Source: 39-52-133 sp035531075 (GTDB lineage Bacteria > Pseudomonadota > Gammaproteobacteria > Burkholderiales > Gallionellaceae). Taken from it: 64,000 bases of DNA. Shown here piece after piece: positions 35,495 to 43,808 of the stretch (positions are counted from its first letter, which is position 1; every line of letters starts with the position of its first letter). Location: contig DATKTO010000007.1 of NCBI GenBank assembly GCA_035531075.1, positions 124,001 to 188,000 of the forward strand, read 5' to 3'. Made by a program: the position numbers and the translations under genes. Below the pieces are notes generated by a model. It did not search any database, was not told the DNA's origin, and worked only from the letters and a program-made list of their open reading frames with translations.

Positions 35495-36889
35495 ATGAAT
35501 AATTTTCACACTAAAAGCATTCTTGTAGCGCTCAGCTTGCTGCTGAGCACGGCTGCCCATGCCGCCGGAGAGCAGACCTCCAAGGTTGGGAAGGAGGCTG
35601 CGTCGACTCGGCTTGAAGCGGTTATCGAGGTGCCGGAGCTGAGCGCGGATGCAAAAAAACTACTGGCAGAGGTTGGAAAGCGCATCAGCAATATTGATAC
35701 AGTGGGGCTGCAAACCTTGCTTAAGGAAAAGCCGCAAACCGTGGTGATTGACGTGCGCAATCCGGATGAGCTGAACCTGCAGGGTGGTTTTATCCGTGCA
35801 AATAATATTTACAATATTTCTCGCGGGCAGCTTGAATTCAATATTGGCCTATATGTGCAGGATAAAAATACCCCTGTGGTGGTGTATGACGGGTTTAATC
35901 AGCGTAGCCCGCTGGCTGCCGATGCGCTGACCAGGCTGGGATACACCCAGGTCAAAAATTATGCCGATGGATTTTACAAGTGGAAGCAAGCCGGCCTGCC
36001 GGTGAAATACAAGGACATGGCGCTGGATTCATTCCTCTACAGAAAGCCGGTAGAAGTCATTCCCGGCGTATGGTCTGCGTTTGGGGAAACAGCCCCGGGT
36101 TCGTATGAAAATTCCGGGCACAACAACAATCTCTCTTTTGTGATTACGGATGACGGGGTGTTGGTGATGAATGCCGGAGACAACTATTTGCTGGCACAGT
36201 CACTGCATGAAGAGATCAGGAAGCTGACCAAACAGCCGGTTAAATATGTGGTGCTGGAAAACAGCCAGGGCCATGCGATGCTGGGTTCGAAGTACTGGAA
36301 AGAGCAGGGCGCAAGGATTATTGCACATCAAGATGCGGCAAAAATCATAGAAACCTCGGGTGAACAGATTCTGCAGAATATGCAGCGACGTGCACGCGAT
36401 AAAGCGTTTAAAACCGAGGTGGTGATGCCGGACATTATCACCGGGGATAAATATGAAATCACCATGGGTTCCTGGAAATTCGAGGTTTTATATTTAGGCC
36501 CATCACATAGCCCCGGCGATTTGTCCGTGTGGATACCGGCCAAAAAACTGATGATCGCGGGTGATTTGGCTTTTCACCAGCGCATGCCGCCGCTGTTTGA
36601 CGATACCGATACCGCAGCCTGGCTGGATACCTGGACAAAATTTGAGGCGATGGGGGCGAAATATGTGATTCCGGGACATGGCGTGGCGACCAATATGGAA
36701 GAAGTCACCAAAGTGACCAAGGGCTATCTCATGTTTTTGCGCAGCAAAGTAGCCGAGATTATGAAGAGGGGCGGCACACTGCAGGACGCCTATAATATCG
36801 ACCAGTCTGGCTTCGCCTATCTTGATACCTACCACGAACTTCACGTGATCAACGCGGGCATGGTGTTCCGCAAGATGGAATTTGAATAA
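35495..36889 (+). CDS. secreted rhodanese plus metallo-beta-lactamase-fold protein with degenerate active sites
   Basis: A 464-residue protein. Signal peptide 1-23 (cut after AHA). Rhodanese-like domain about 65-170: the active loop reads VVVYDGFNQRS, with Asp132 where the catalytic Cys should be. MBL-fold domain about 185-460: the HxHxDH motif is replaced by Asn256-Ser-Gln258-Gly-His260-Ala261, while later ligands remain (His338 in GPSHSPGD, Asp357 in AGDLAF, His395 in VIPGHG). So sulfurtransferase activity is unlikely and the metal site is incomplete. Related proteins occur in sulfur or quinoprotein-relay contexts. It ends in a strong terminator. Confidence 0.82.
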   Translation: MNNFHTKSILVALSLLLSTAAHAAGEQTSKVGKEAASTRLEAVIEVPELSADAKKLLAEVGKRISNIDTVGLQTLLKEKPQTVVIDVRNPDELNLQGGFIRANNIYNISRGQLEFNIGLYVQDKNTPVVVYDGFNQRSPLAADALTRLGYTQVKNYADGFYKWKQAGLPVKYKDMALDSFLYRKPVEVIPGVWSAFGETAPGSYENSGHNNNLSFVITDDGVLVMNAGDNYLLAQSLHEEIRKLTKQPVKYVVLENSQGHAMLGSKYWKEQGARIIAHQDAAKIIETSGEQILQNMQRRARDKAFKTEVVMPDIITGDKYEITMGSWKFEVLYLGPSHSPGDLSVWIPAKKLMIAGDLAFHQRMPPLFDDTDTAAWLDTWTKFEAMGAKYVIPGHGVATNMEEVTKVTKGYLMFLRSKVAEIMKRGGTLQDAYNIDQSGFAYLDTYHELHVINAGMVFRKMEFE

Positions 36890-36927
36890 AAAGCGCTTTT
36901 ACTGTTTTATTCTTAAAAAATATGCAG

Positions 36928-36962
36928 CCCCACTTTTCAGCTCTATAAGTGGGGTTTTTTTT
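36928..36962 (+). terminator. rho-independent terminator after the rhodanese/MBL gene
   Basis: An 8-bp stem (CCCCACTT with AAGTGGGG), an 11-base loop and a run of eight T. It lies 39 bases past the stop codon, before the methyltransferase gene. Confidence 0.85.
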
Positions 36963-36982
36963 CATTTGTAGCAGGAGTTTGT

Positions 36983-37804
36983 ATGTATGAAGTAAAACCC
37001 AACCAGTCAGTCGAGCTGTTGAAGGAACTGCACATTCTTACCCGCGACGGCAAGATGAATCAGGACAGCCGGCGCAAGCTCAAGCAGATCAATCATCTCT
37101 ACCAGTTTATCGAGCCGCTGTTGCGGGAGGTGCAGCATGATCATCCGGCTCTCACTCTGGTGGATCACGGCGCAGGAAAATCCTATCTGGGTTTTATTCT
37201 GTATGACCTGTTCTTCAAGTCGTTGAACAATGCCTCGCATATCTACGGCGTTGAAACGCGGGATGAGCTGGTGACAAAGTCACGCGAACTGGCCAGCAGG
37301 CTGAATTTCCCCCGCATGACGTTTTTGAATCTGTCAGTGGCGGAATCGATTGATTCCGAACTGTTGCCGCCACAGATCGATGTGGTGACTGCGCTGCATG
37401 CGTGCAATACCGCGACGGACGATGCAATCCATTTTGCGCTTAAGCGCAAGGCCAAATTTGTGGTGCTGGTTCCCTGCTGCCAGGCAGAGGTGGCTGCGAT
37501 ACTGAAGAAAAACAAGGGCAAACAGCTGGCCAAAAACGTGCTGGTCGAGTTATGGCGGCATCCGATCCATACCCGCGAATTCGGCAGCCATGTCACCAAC
37601 GTGTTGCGCTGTCTGCAACTGGAAGCTCACGGCTACCAGGTGACGGTGACCGAGCTGGTGGGCTGGGAGCACTCGATGAAAAATGAGCTGATCGTGGCGA
37701 CATACAAAAACCTGCCGCGCCAGCGCGCCGCTGAGCGCTTGCGCGAAATGCTGGAGACGCTGGGGCTGGAAGAAATGCGCGAGCGATTTTTTACTGCATT
37801 GTAG
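36983..37804 (+). CDS. class I SAM-dependent methyltransferase
   Basis: A 273-residue cytoplasmic methyltransferase of the Methyltransf_32 type. Motif I is TLVDHGAGKSYLGFILYDLFF (about 52-72), with the Gly-rich SAM loop; IYGVETRDELVTKS is motif II. IDVVTALHACNTATDDAIHFALK and FVVLVPCCQAEVA follow, the latter with a Pro-Cys-Cys motif typical of this family. Substrate unknown; relatives often are called RNA or cofactor methyltransferases without proof. The start has an AGGAG ribosome site just after the terminator. It converges on the RDD gene. Confidence 0.8.
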   Translation: MYEVKPNQSVELLKELHILTRDGKMNQDSRRKLKQINHLYQFIEPLLREVQHDHPALTLVDHGAGKSYLGFILYDLFFKSLNNASHIYGVETRDELVTKSRELASRLNFPRMTFLNLSVAESIDSELLPPQIDVVTALHACNTATDDAIHFALKRKAKFVVLVPCCQAEVAAILKKNKGKQLAKNVLVELWRHPIHTREFGSHVTNVLRCLQLEAHGYQVTVTELVGWEHSMKNELIVATYKNLPRQRAAERLREMLETLGLEEMRERFFTAL

Positions 37805-37813
37805 TTCTTCAGC

Positions 37814-38791
37814 TTATTGGCACGTGGCGGGCAAAAACCGCGCTTCAATGTCAGCGCTGCTGCACTTCCAGCTGAGGCTTTGGTCGGCTTCCAGGGTAGG
37901 CGTAAAGATCAGGTGTTTGTTGCTGATGGCTTTGCGCACAGTATCGCTAAAGGTCAGGATGATCGCGCCATTTTGCTGATTTACTGCAATTTCAGAGACA
38001 TGGGGAGATAGCTCTATATCGCCACTTGCATCGCCTATCACGGCGGGAATGCTGCGATTCTGAAGGTAGTAACGCGACGCGGCCAGTGTGGCCTCCATGC
38101 CAATCTGCATGCCATTTTCCAGCTGCACTTTCATAACTTGCTGCTGAAAAAATGGAAGGCCGACAGTGGCGAACAGTGCCAGCAAGGGAATCATCAACGC
38201 GAAAAATAGAACCAGCAGGCTCGCCTTGATGGAAATTTTCCTGTTTTCATTTGCGCGAACGACAATGGTGCCGGCAAGCAAGTCATGCAAGGCTTGTTTG
38301 CGCGGCATAAGGGATTGAATCAGAAATCCGCTCATCAGCAACAGATGGGAAAATACGCGGGCAATCAATCGAAGCAGGGCGCGTGTTACCGAGAGCCTGT
38401 TGCCATCGATTTTCATCACTTTAATGTTCATCCAGCGCTTGCCGAAGGTTGCGCCCTGCGTGCCGGACTCCATCAGGATGTAGTAGGCCAGCGACATGCA
38501 AACGATAGCCCAATAGAAAGCCGATATAGCCGTGTGGTTGCCTAAAATACTGTCTTGACCGCTGTATGCAATCAGGCCTGCTATGCCAAGCATAATCAGA
38601 ATAGTCCACGCACCGAGCACAAGCAGGTCCAGGAATGCGGCAAGAAAACGTACCCACCATCCGGCATAGATCAATTCGGCAGGTTTCGCAGCGCGATTGG
38701 AAGCTGGTGCAGTGCCGACGAGTTCCACTTCGCAATTCCTGCAAGATGTGGCGGTGACGGGATTGTTGTAACTGCATTTAGTGCAAAGCAT
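37814..38791 (-). CDS. zinc ribbon-RDD membrane protein with pilin-like C-terminal domain
   Basis: A 325-residue protein in three parts. Residues 1-20 are a zinc ribbon (Cys3, Cys6, Cys17, Cys20). Residues 40-200 form an RDD domain (YAGWWVRFLAAFLDLLVLG, then GATFGKRWMNIKVM), with three or four membrane segments. After another membrane helix (about 195-222), residues 222-325 look like the globular head of a type IV pilin: ENGMQIGMEATLAASRYYL, a variable strand region, and WKCSSADIEARFLPATC with a cysteine pair (Cys310, Cys324) in the position of the pilin disulfide loop. The next gene upstream (38794) is a small membrane protein two bases away. Confidence 0.8.
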   Translation of the reverse strand: MLCTKCSYNNPVTATSCRNCEVELVGTAPASNRAAKPAELIYAGWWVRFLAAFLDLLVLGAWTILIMLGIAGLIAYSGQDSILGNHTAISAFYWAIVCMSLAYYILMESGTQGATFGKRWMNIKVMKIDGNRLSVTRALLRLIARVFSHLLLMSGFLIQSLMPRKQALHDLLAGTIVVRANENRKISIKASLLVLFFALMIPLLALFATVGLPFFQQQVMKVQLENGMQIGMEATLAASRYYLQNRSIPAVIGDASGDIELSPHVSEIAVNQQNGAIILTFSDTVRKAISNKHLIFTPTLEADQSLSWKCSSADIEARFLPATCQ

Positions 38792-38793
38792 AA

Positions 38794-39147
38794 TTATTTG
38801 TTACTTGTTTGATCTGCCAGTTTACCCAGGCGATAGGAATCAATAATGCTGATAATCCAGCAGGCAACAAAAAGCCATTGTGCAATATTCAGCATGAGCA
38901 GTTCCGGGCCGGCAGGCGCCGCCAGTATCAGCCTGGAAATGGCATCTGCATCGAGCGGCACATCGCCCCGCTCAATCTGCTCGGCTATGGCAAAGGCCTT
39001 GCGCATAGAACTATCGACAATAAACACCAGGCTCAGCATCGCGGGAACAAAAAATACCAGCCCCCGCACATAGCGCTTGAGAGAAAACTGGCCGACACCC
39101 GGAAATACCAGGCCTGACAACAATGCCGCTTTGGCTGATTTTTTCAT
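38794..39147 (-). CDS. small membrane protein, cotranscribed with the RDD-pilin gene
   Basis: A 117-residue protein with three membrane segments: GLVFPGVGQFSLKRYVRGL (the GxGQFxLKRYxRG pattern is shared with a family of small membrane proteins of unknown function), LVFFVPAMLSLVFIV and MLNIAQWLFVACWIISII. The start has a strong AGGAG ribosome site. The stop lies two bases before the RDD gene start, so both are one operon. No function is known to me; partnering with the RDD-pilin protein in the membrane is plausible. Confidence 0.72.
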   Translation of the reverse strand: MKKSAKAALLSGLVFPGVGQFSLKRYVRGLVFFVPAMLSLVFIVDSSMRKAFAIAEQIERGDVPLDADAISRLILAAPAGPELLMLNIAQWLFVACWIISIIDSYRLGKLADQTSNK

Positions 39148-39163
39148 TGCTTCTCCTGTTTGT

Positions 39164-40108
39164 TCAATTTATAGCAGAAATGTCGAGCTTAGGCCAAGTC
39201 TCGCAAACGACAAAGCCCCTGGATCTCTCCCGCCATTCGCCTGTTGCCGCACGGCTCAACTCGAATACCAGTATGGCCTCCGTGCCCAAGCCGAAGTGTT
39301 GTGCCAGCCTGCTCTGGAGCTCTGCGTGAGTCATGACGATAGCGTCTGCTTCCATGCGCGCAGGTGCCAGCCAGCGCAGGCGCGGCAGTATGATCCAGCG
39401 GCTGTCGGCAGATGCCTGCGGCAGAGGCTCAACGGAGTGGTGCACCCACCAGCCGCTAAGATGTGAGGCAGAAACGCCGCGCACGGGGAGCTGATCCAAT
39501 GACGAAGCGTGATAGAACAGATAGCCTTTGATGAAGGCCTGGGTTTTGTTCAGTTGCAGCCCTCGCGGCAATGCTTGTTGTCCTGCGGGTGTTTGACCCA
39601 GCAGAAGCTGATGCTGAAACACTCTGTCCAGTTTGAGATCCAGCCGGTCACGGGTGCCGGGACCAATGAAGGCATGCTGTTCAGTCAGCGGCTCGCGCTG
39701 CAGATAAAATTTTACGGCTGCTTCCCAGTGGCAGACTGCCGCATTGGCATCGCGGAACAGGAAATCGTATTCACCCAGGGTGCGCTGTTCATCATGCACC
39801 TGCAGGTTGGTGGCAATAATTTGCGTATCCTGCAGCTGCATCAGCCAGAATTTTATAAGCGATTCAAAGTAATGGCCAAGGCGGCGTGTGGGGCGGGCAG
39901 CGATAAAGTCGTGCAGCGGAAGCGGTGCCAGGTCCAGCGCGGAGAGCCATGCTGTAGCGGCCTGCATCTGCTCTCTGCACCATGCATCGTCCACTACCTG
40001 CCCCTTGTAGGCGGGGTATGCTGCTTCCAGCAATCCGGGCGAGCCGATTACCCAGGCAAGATCGCGCACGGCTGGATCATGCAGAGTATCGATTAAGGAG
40101 GTATGCAT
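39164..40108 (-). CDS. DUF1853 family protein
   Basis: A 314-residue protein with the DUF1853 blocks: RRLGHYFESLIKFWLMQL, NLQVHDEQRTLGEYDFLFRD, WEAAVKFYL, FIGPGTRDRLDLKLDRVFQHQL and NKTQAFIKGYLFYHAS. The arrangement of Glu, Asp in GEYDF and Glu/Lys in WEAAVKF resembles a PD-(D/E)xK nuclease core; this is my inference, not an established activity. The frame is open to a TTG at 40168, but ATG 40108 is closer to the first conserved residues. It overlaps the region of the RutE gene only if the longer start were used. Confidence 0.8.
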   Translation of the reverse strand: MHTSLIDTLHDPAVRDLAWVIGSPGLLEAAYPAYKGQVVDDAWCREQMQAATAWLSALDLAPLPLHDFIAARPTRRLGHYFESLIKFWLMQLQDTQIIATNLQVHDEQRTLGEYDFLFRDANAAVCHWEAAVKFYLQREPLTEQHAFIGPGTRDRLDLKLDRVFQHQLLLGQTPAGQQALPRGLQLNKTQAFIKGYLFYHASSLDQLPVRGVSASHLSGWWVHHSVEPLPQASADSRWIILPRLRWLAPARMEADAIVMTHAELQSRLAQHFGLGTEAILVFELSRAATGEWRERSRGFVVCETWPKLDISAIN

Positions 40109-40152
40109 CAAGTGAGATGGCTGTGCGAAATGTGGCGCGCGTGCAGCAAGCG

Positions 40153-40746
40153 TTAAATGATGCTGCAAGCCTCATCAAAGGACAGGCGCGGGCTGCGCGG
40201 GTGTATTCCGACAGGATCGCCATAGCCGAGGTTGCACAGGAAGTTGGATTTGATCGCTGTGCCGGCGAAGAACAGCTTGTCCACCAGCGCATTGTCAAAA
40301 CCGGACATCGGGCCGCAGTCCAGTCCGTAGGCGCGCGCAGCCAGTATCAGATAAGCGCCTTGCAGCGTGCCGTTGCGGAAGGCTGCGCTGAAGGTTGTCT
40401 GTTCGTCTTTGTCGAACCAGCTGCGTGCACTGGGTTCATGCGGAAACAGCTGGCCCATTTTCTCGTAGAAGCGCATGTCGTAACCGATGATGGCCGTTAC
40501 CGGTGCTGCCATGGTCTTTTTAAGATTGCCCTCGCTCATCGCCGGCTTGAGTTTTTCTTTGGCTTCTTTGGAGGTGACAAACACGATGCGCGCAGGAGAG
40601 CAGTTGCCTGAAGTGGGGCCCATGCGCATTGAATTGTAAACGCGCTTTAGCAACTCATTCGGAACGGGCCGGCTTTGCCAGGCATTGTGTGTGCGCGCGG
40701 CGTCGAAAAGTTGAGCCAGCGCGGATTGATCGAGGACTGAGGGCAT
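40153..40746 (-). CDS. rutE: malonic semialdehyde reductase / nitroreductase family (RutE-like)
   Basis: A 197-residue flavin-dependent oxidoreductase. RutE/HadB marks are ALAQLFDAARTHNAWQSRPV, RMGPTSGNCSPARIVFV, AAPVTAIIGYDMRFYE, FRNGTLQGAYLILAARAYGLDCGPMSGFDN and FLCNLGYGD. It binds FMN as a dimer and reduces malonic semialdehyde or similar small carbonyls with NAD(P)H. There is no rut operon here, so the in vivo substrate is open. The start has an AAGGA ribosome site. Divergent from the TetR gene at 40901, with an 18-bp palindrome in the shared control region, it may be that regulator's target. Confidence 0.88.
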   Translation of the reverse strand: MPSVLDQSALAQLFDAARTHNAWQSRPVPNELLKRVYNSMRMGPTSGNCSPARIVFVTSKEAKEKLKPAMSEGNLKKTMAAPVTAIIGYDMRFYEKMGQLFPHEPSARSWFDKDEQTTFSAAFRNGTLQGAYLILAARAYGLDCGPMSGFDNALVDKLFFAGTAIKSNFLCNLGYGDPVGIHPRSPRLSFDEACSII

Positions 40747-40873
40747 GATTTTTCCTTATTGAGATGAGGCGGTGACAATTGTTTCCAGCAGCAATGCTAA
40801 AGATGAAAGATTACCATCCTTGGGTGTGGACTGTCAGTTATCAATAACCTGCAATTTGATATTGGTGTATAAA

Positions 40874-40891
40874 ATAGCACGATCGTGCTAT
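40874..40891. promoter_or_regulatory. 18-bp perfect palindrome, TetR-type operator
   Basis: ATAGCACGATCGTGCTAT equals its own reverse complement and ends ten bases before the TetR start. It can repress both the TetR gene and the divergent rutE-like gene. No better candidate operator was seen between them. Confidence 0.75.
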
Positions 40892-40900
40892 ATTGAGCAA

Positions 40901-41485
40901 ATGGAAAAAGGTGTCGAGACCCGTGAAAAAATTTTGAACGCGGCCATGCATATGGTGCGCGAGAATGGGCTTGATAGCCTGACCATAGGGGAAACCGCAA
41001 AGCAGGTGGGCATGAGCAAGTCTGGCGTGTTTGCGCATTTTGAATCCCGCGACGAACTGCTGTTAAATGTGATTGAGTTCACCGCGCAGGATTTCAAGGT
41101 GCAGGTTTTTGACAGGGCAATGCAGCACAACAGAGGGCTGGAGCGGATACATGCGCTGTCACGTTACTGGCTCAGGTGGAGCAACCAGCCCAGCGGTGGG
41201 TGCCCGTTTATGTCCGGTGCATTTGAGTTTGATGACAGGCCGGGCGTAATCAGGGATGCGCTGGTGAAACATGAGAAATCTGTGCATGACATCTGGGAAC
41301 GTGCTGCAAAGATTGCGGTGGAAGAAAAGGAATTCAAGGAGGATGCCGACTGCAAGCAGTTTGCCTATGAAGTTTTCGGCAATATTTTGTCATTCCATAT
41401 ATACAAGCGGTTATTGAACGATGTGAAGGCGGGGCAACTTTACAACGTGTGTTTCCAGAATATTATTTCCCGGCATTTAAAGTAG
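40901..41485 (+). CDS. TetR-family transcriptional regulator
   Basis: A 194-residue regulator. N-terminal HTH: ETREKILNAAMHMVRENGLDSLTIGETAKQVGMSKSGVFAHFESRDELLLNVIEF. The ligand domain (60-194) has WLRWSNQPSGGCPFMSGAFEFDDRPG, as in TetR proteins with a C-terminal domain of the TetR_C_6/YxaF-like kind. The frame is open from 40772, but ATG 40901 fits the family and lies just after the palindrome. It precedes an alpha/beta hydrolase by 12 bases, so the hydrolase is probably coregulated. The ligand is unknown. Confidence 0.87.
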   Translation: MEKGVETREKILNAAMHMVRENGLDSLTIGETAKQVGMSKSGVFAHFESRDELLLNVIEFTAQDFKVQVFDRAMQHNRGLERIHALSRYWLRWSNQPSGGCPFMSGAFEFDDRPGVIRDALVKHEKSVHDIWERAAKIAVEEKEFKEDADCKQFAYEVFGNILSFHIYKRLLNDVKAGQLYNVCFQNIISRHLK

Positions 41486-41497
41486 CGCGAGGTCGTC

Positions 41498-42376
41498 ATG
41501 CAAAATGCAGCAAAAAGCCATGTGCAAAAAAAGCACGACCGTACGATTGTGTCGGGAGCGACTTATGTGCTGACTAGAATAGCGTTTCAACTCGCACCGA
41601 ATAAAGTGGCACGGCTGATGCGTGTGCAGGGATTTTCGATAAAGTCCTACCATTTGTCAGCGAAGCAGCGTGAGTTGCTGGGGCAGGCGCAGAGTTTTTA
41701 TCTCGACTTGGCCGGCAATAAAATAAAAGTATTTGAATGGGGTGTCGGCCCGGTTATTCTGCTGGTGCATGGCTGGGGTGGCAGGGCATTGCAGATGGAC
41801 TCGTTTGTGACCTCCTTGCTTGAGAGGGGGTTCAAGGTGGTGGCGTTTGACCACAAAGGACACGGAGAGAGCTCGTCCCGCTATAGCAGCTATCCGGAAA
41901 TTTTTCGCAGCACCGAACTGGTGGCAGCGCATTATGCTCACGAGTTGTACGGTGTGATTGCGCATTCAATCGGTTCGAATTCAATGTTTAAAGTGAGCGA
42001 AAAATTCGAACAAAAACTGAAAATCGCGGTGATCGCACCCATGGATGATTTTCTCGGCTATCTTGAAAAAATGCGTGCCAGGATGGGTATCTATGAAAAG
42101 CTGTTTGCGCAGGTAATCAGGCAAATCGAGGCGGATTGTGCTGTGCAGCTGGCTGATCTGTGCGTGCTGGATTATGAAAAAATCAGCCGTCACGATGTGT
42201 TGCTGGTGCATGACAAGTTTGACCGGATCAACAAAATCAGGGCCAGCCATGAAATTAAGCGGAACCTTCAGGGCTCAAGCCTGATGGAGACAGAAATGCT
42301 GGGGCACTCTCGCATCCTGAGGAATCCGGAAGTGGTGGACAGGGTGGTGGCGCATTTCGCGCCAGCGCAAGTGTAG
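41498..42376 (+). CDS. alpha/beta hydrolase
   Basis: A 292-residue serine hydrolase. Oxyanion motif LLVHGWGGRALQMD (about 87-100), then AFDHKGHGESS, nucleophile elbow GVIAHSIGSNS (Ser in HSIGS), and late catalytic residues in VHDKFDRINKI (Asp) and LGHSRILRNPEV (His). It lacks a signal peptide. It lies in a unit with the TetR gene, suggesting detoxification of an ester or similar compound sensed by that regulator. Its stop abuts the convergent arsC-like gene without a spacer. Confidence 0.85.
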   Translation: MQNAAKSHVQKKHDRTIVSGATYVLTRIAFQLAPNKVARLMRVQGFSIKSYHLSAKQRELLGQAQSFYLDLAGNKIKVFEWGVGPVILLVHGWGGRALQMDSFVTSLLERGFKVVAFDHKGHGESSSRYSSYPEIFRSTELVAAHYAHELYGVIAHSIGSNSMFKVSEKFEQKLKIAVIAPMDDFLGYLEKMRARMGIYEKLFAQVIRQIEADCAVQLADLCVLDYEKISRHDVLLVHDKFDRINKIRASHEIKRNLQGSSLMETEMLGHSRILRNPEVVDRVVAHFAPAQV

Positions 42377-42730
42377 CTACAACAGCGCCAGTGCCTTCTC
42401 CGGCGGACGTGCCACAACGGCCTTGTTGCCGCGCACCACGATGGGACGCTCGATCAGTATAGGGTGCGCCAGCATCGCGTCCAGCCACTCCTCATCGCTC
42501 AAGGTGCGCCCGGCATAATTATGTTTGAAAACCTCCTCACCTTTGCGCACCAATTCCAGTGGTTTCATGCCGAGCTTCAGTAACAGCTGGCGCAGCTCCT
42601 CCTTGCCTGGTGGCGTCACGAGATACTCAACCAGTTCAGTGGCGTAACCGCGTTCCCGCACGAGTGCTGCAGTTTCGCGGCATTTGGAACAGCGCGGATT
42701 GTAGTAGATGCGCAGGGTTTCTTTGCTCAT
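42377..42730 (-). CDS. arsC: arsenate reductase, glutaredoxin-dependent type (ArsC family)
   Basis: A 117-residue thioredoxin-fold ArsC. The active motif is YYNPRCSKCRET near the N-terminus (CxxC form), followed by LGMKPLELVRKGEEVFK and HPILIERPIVVRGNKAVVARPPEKAL, the ArsC/YffB family end. The frame is open upstream to 42952 inside rbgA, but ATG 42730 overlaps the rbgA stop and gives the family length. Arsenate reduction is the named family role; some members have other roles, and this copy is far from the ars operon. It is distinct in fold from the ArsC at 7383. Confidence 0.87.
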   Translation of the reverse strand: MSKETLRIYYNPRCSKCRETAALVRERGYATELVEYLVTPPGKEELRQLLLKLGMKPLELVRKGEEVFKHNYAGRTLSDEEWLDAMLAHPILIERPIVVRGNKAVVARPPEKALALL

Positions 42731-42731
42731 A

Positions 42732-43640
42732 TCACTCGGGGGCATCAGCTGAGTCATCCATAGCCGGTTTCTTGGCCTGTGCATGCTGCTGCAACATTGC
42801 GCTTCGGGATTCAGGCGTCTCCAGGCTGATGCGGCCGATTGCACCATCGCGGTAATCCTGCAGCAAAGCCAGCGCGGCCTTTTCCTGATCGTAATCGCCA
42901 CCCTTGAGACGGTAGCCGCGGCGTTTCGCCACCGCTTCGACCAGGTCTGCACCGTCCATGCCGTCCACGGCTATCTTGTAACGGGCGGCGACCAGTTCTG
43001 GGTAGCGTGCAAGCAGGATGTTGCCGAGAAAGATGGCCACCTCTTCATCAATCACCGCGTTGCGACCGATGGCGTGGCTGGCTGCCAGCATCATGCCGTC
43101 GGAATCATGCTCTATCTTGGGCCACATCATGCCCGGGGTATCGATCAGCGTCATGCGCTCATTCAGGTCCAGGCGCTGCTGGTTCTTGGTCACCGCAGGC
43201 TCGTCGCCCACCTTGGCCACGCGTTTGTTCAGCAGCGCATTCATCAGCGTGGATTTGCCGACGTTGGGGATGCCCATAATCATCATGCGCAACGGTTTGA
43301 TGGTGGTGCCGCGATGCGGCGCCAGCTTCTCGCACAGTCCGGGTATCCTGGCGACATCGCTCGCCTTCTTGCAGGAGAGCGCTACCGCCGTCACATCTTT
43401 CTGCGCGTTGTAAAACTGCAGCCAGGCTTTGGTTACAGTCGGGTCGGCCAGGTCGGCTTTGTTCAGGATTTTAAGGCAAGGGCGCTGGCGAAACAGGCGC
43501 TGCTCGGTCACGATGGGATTGCAGCTCGCCTCCGGCAGGCGTGCATCCAGTACCTCGATGACGACATCGGTACGCTCCATGGACTCTTCGGCCTTTTTGC
43601 GCGCCGCCACCATGTGCCCGGGAAACCATTGAATTGCCAT
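42732..43640 (-). CDS. ylqF: ribosome biogenesis GTPase YlqF/RbgA
   Basis: A 302-residue circularly permuted GTPase required for late large-subunit assembly. The motifs run in permuted order: G4 LNKADLAD (about 58), G5 ALSCKKASD, G1 GIPNVGKSTLMN (about 122), G3 DTPGMMWP (about 168). The C-terminal domain (220-300) is helical. N-terminal WFPGHMVAARKKAEE is characteristic. It overlaps the arsC-like gene downstream. No ribosome site is obvious before ATG 43640. Confidence 0.93.
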   Translation of the reverse strand: MAIQWFPGHMVAARKKAEESMERTDVVIEVLDARLPEASCNPIVTEQRLFRQRPCLKILNKADLADPTVTKAWLQFYNAQKDVTAVALSCKKASDVARIPGLCEKLAPHRGTTIKPLRMMIMGIPNVGKSTLMNALLNKRVAKVGDEPAVTKNQQRLDLNERMTLIDTPGMMWPKIEHDSDGMMLAASHAIGRNAVIDEEVAIFLGNILLARYPELVAARYKIAVDGMDGADLVEAVAKRRGYRLKGGDYDQEKAALALLQDYRDGAIGRISLETPESRSAMLQQHAQAKKPAMDDSADAPE

Positions 43641-43808
43641 GTTTTTATATTTTGATCAAAGGCGTATTCTACTCTTCGCCACTGCTTGAGTCATGTCCGG
43701 TGATGAAAATCCCGTAAAGGTGCTGACTGTCAAACAGCGATTCAGTTTTGCTATGATGATTTATATAGGCAGCGAATTTTTTCCTGAAAATATTGATAGA
43801 GCAACCAT

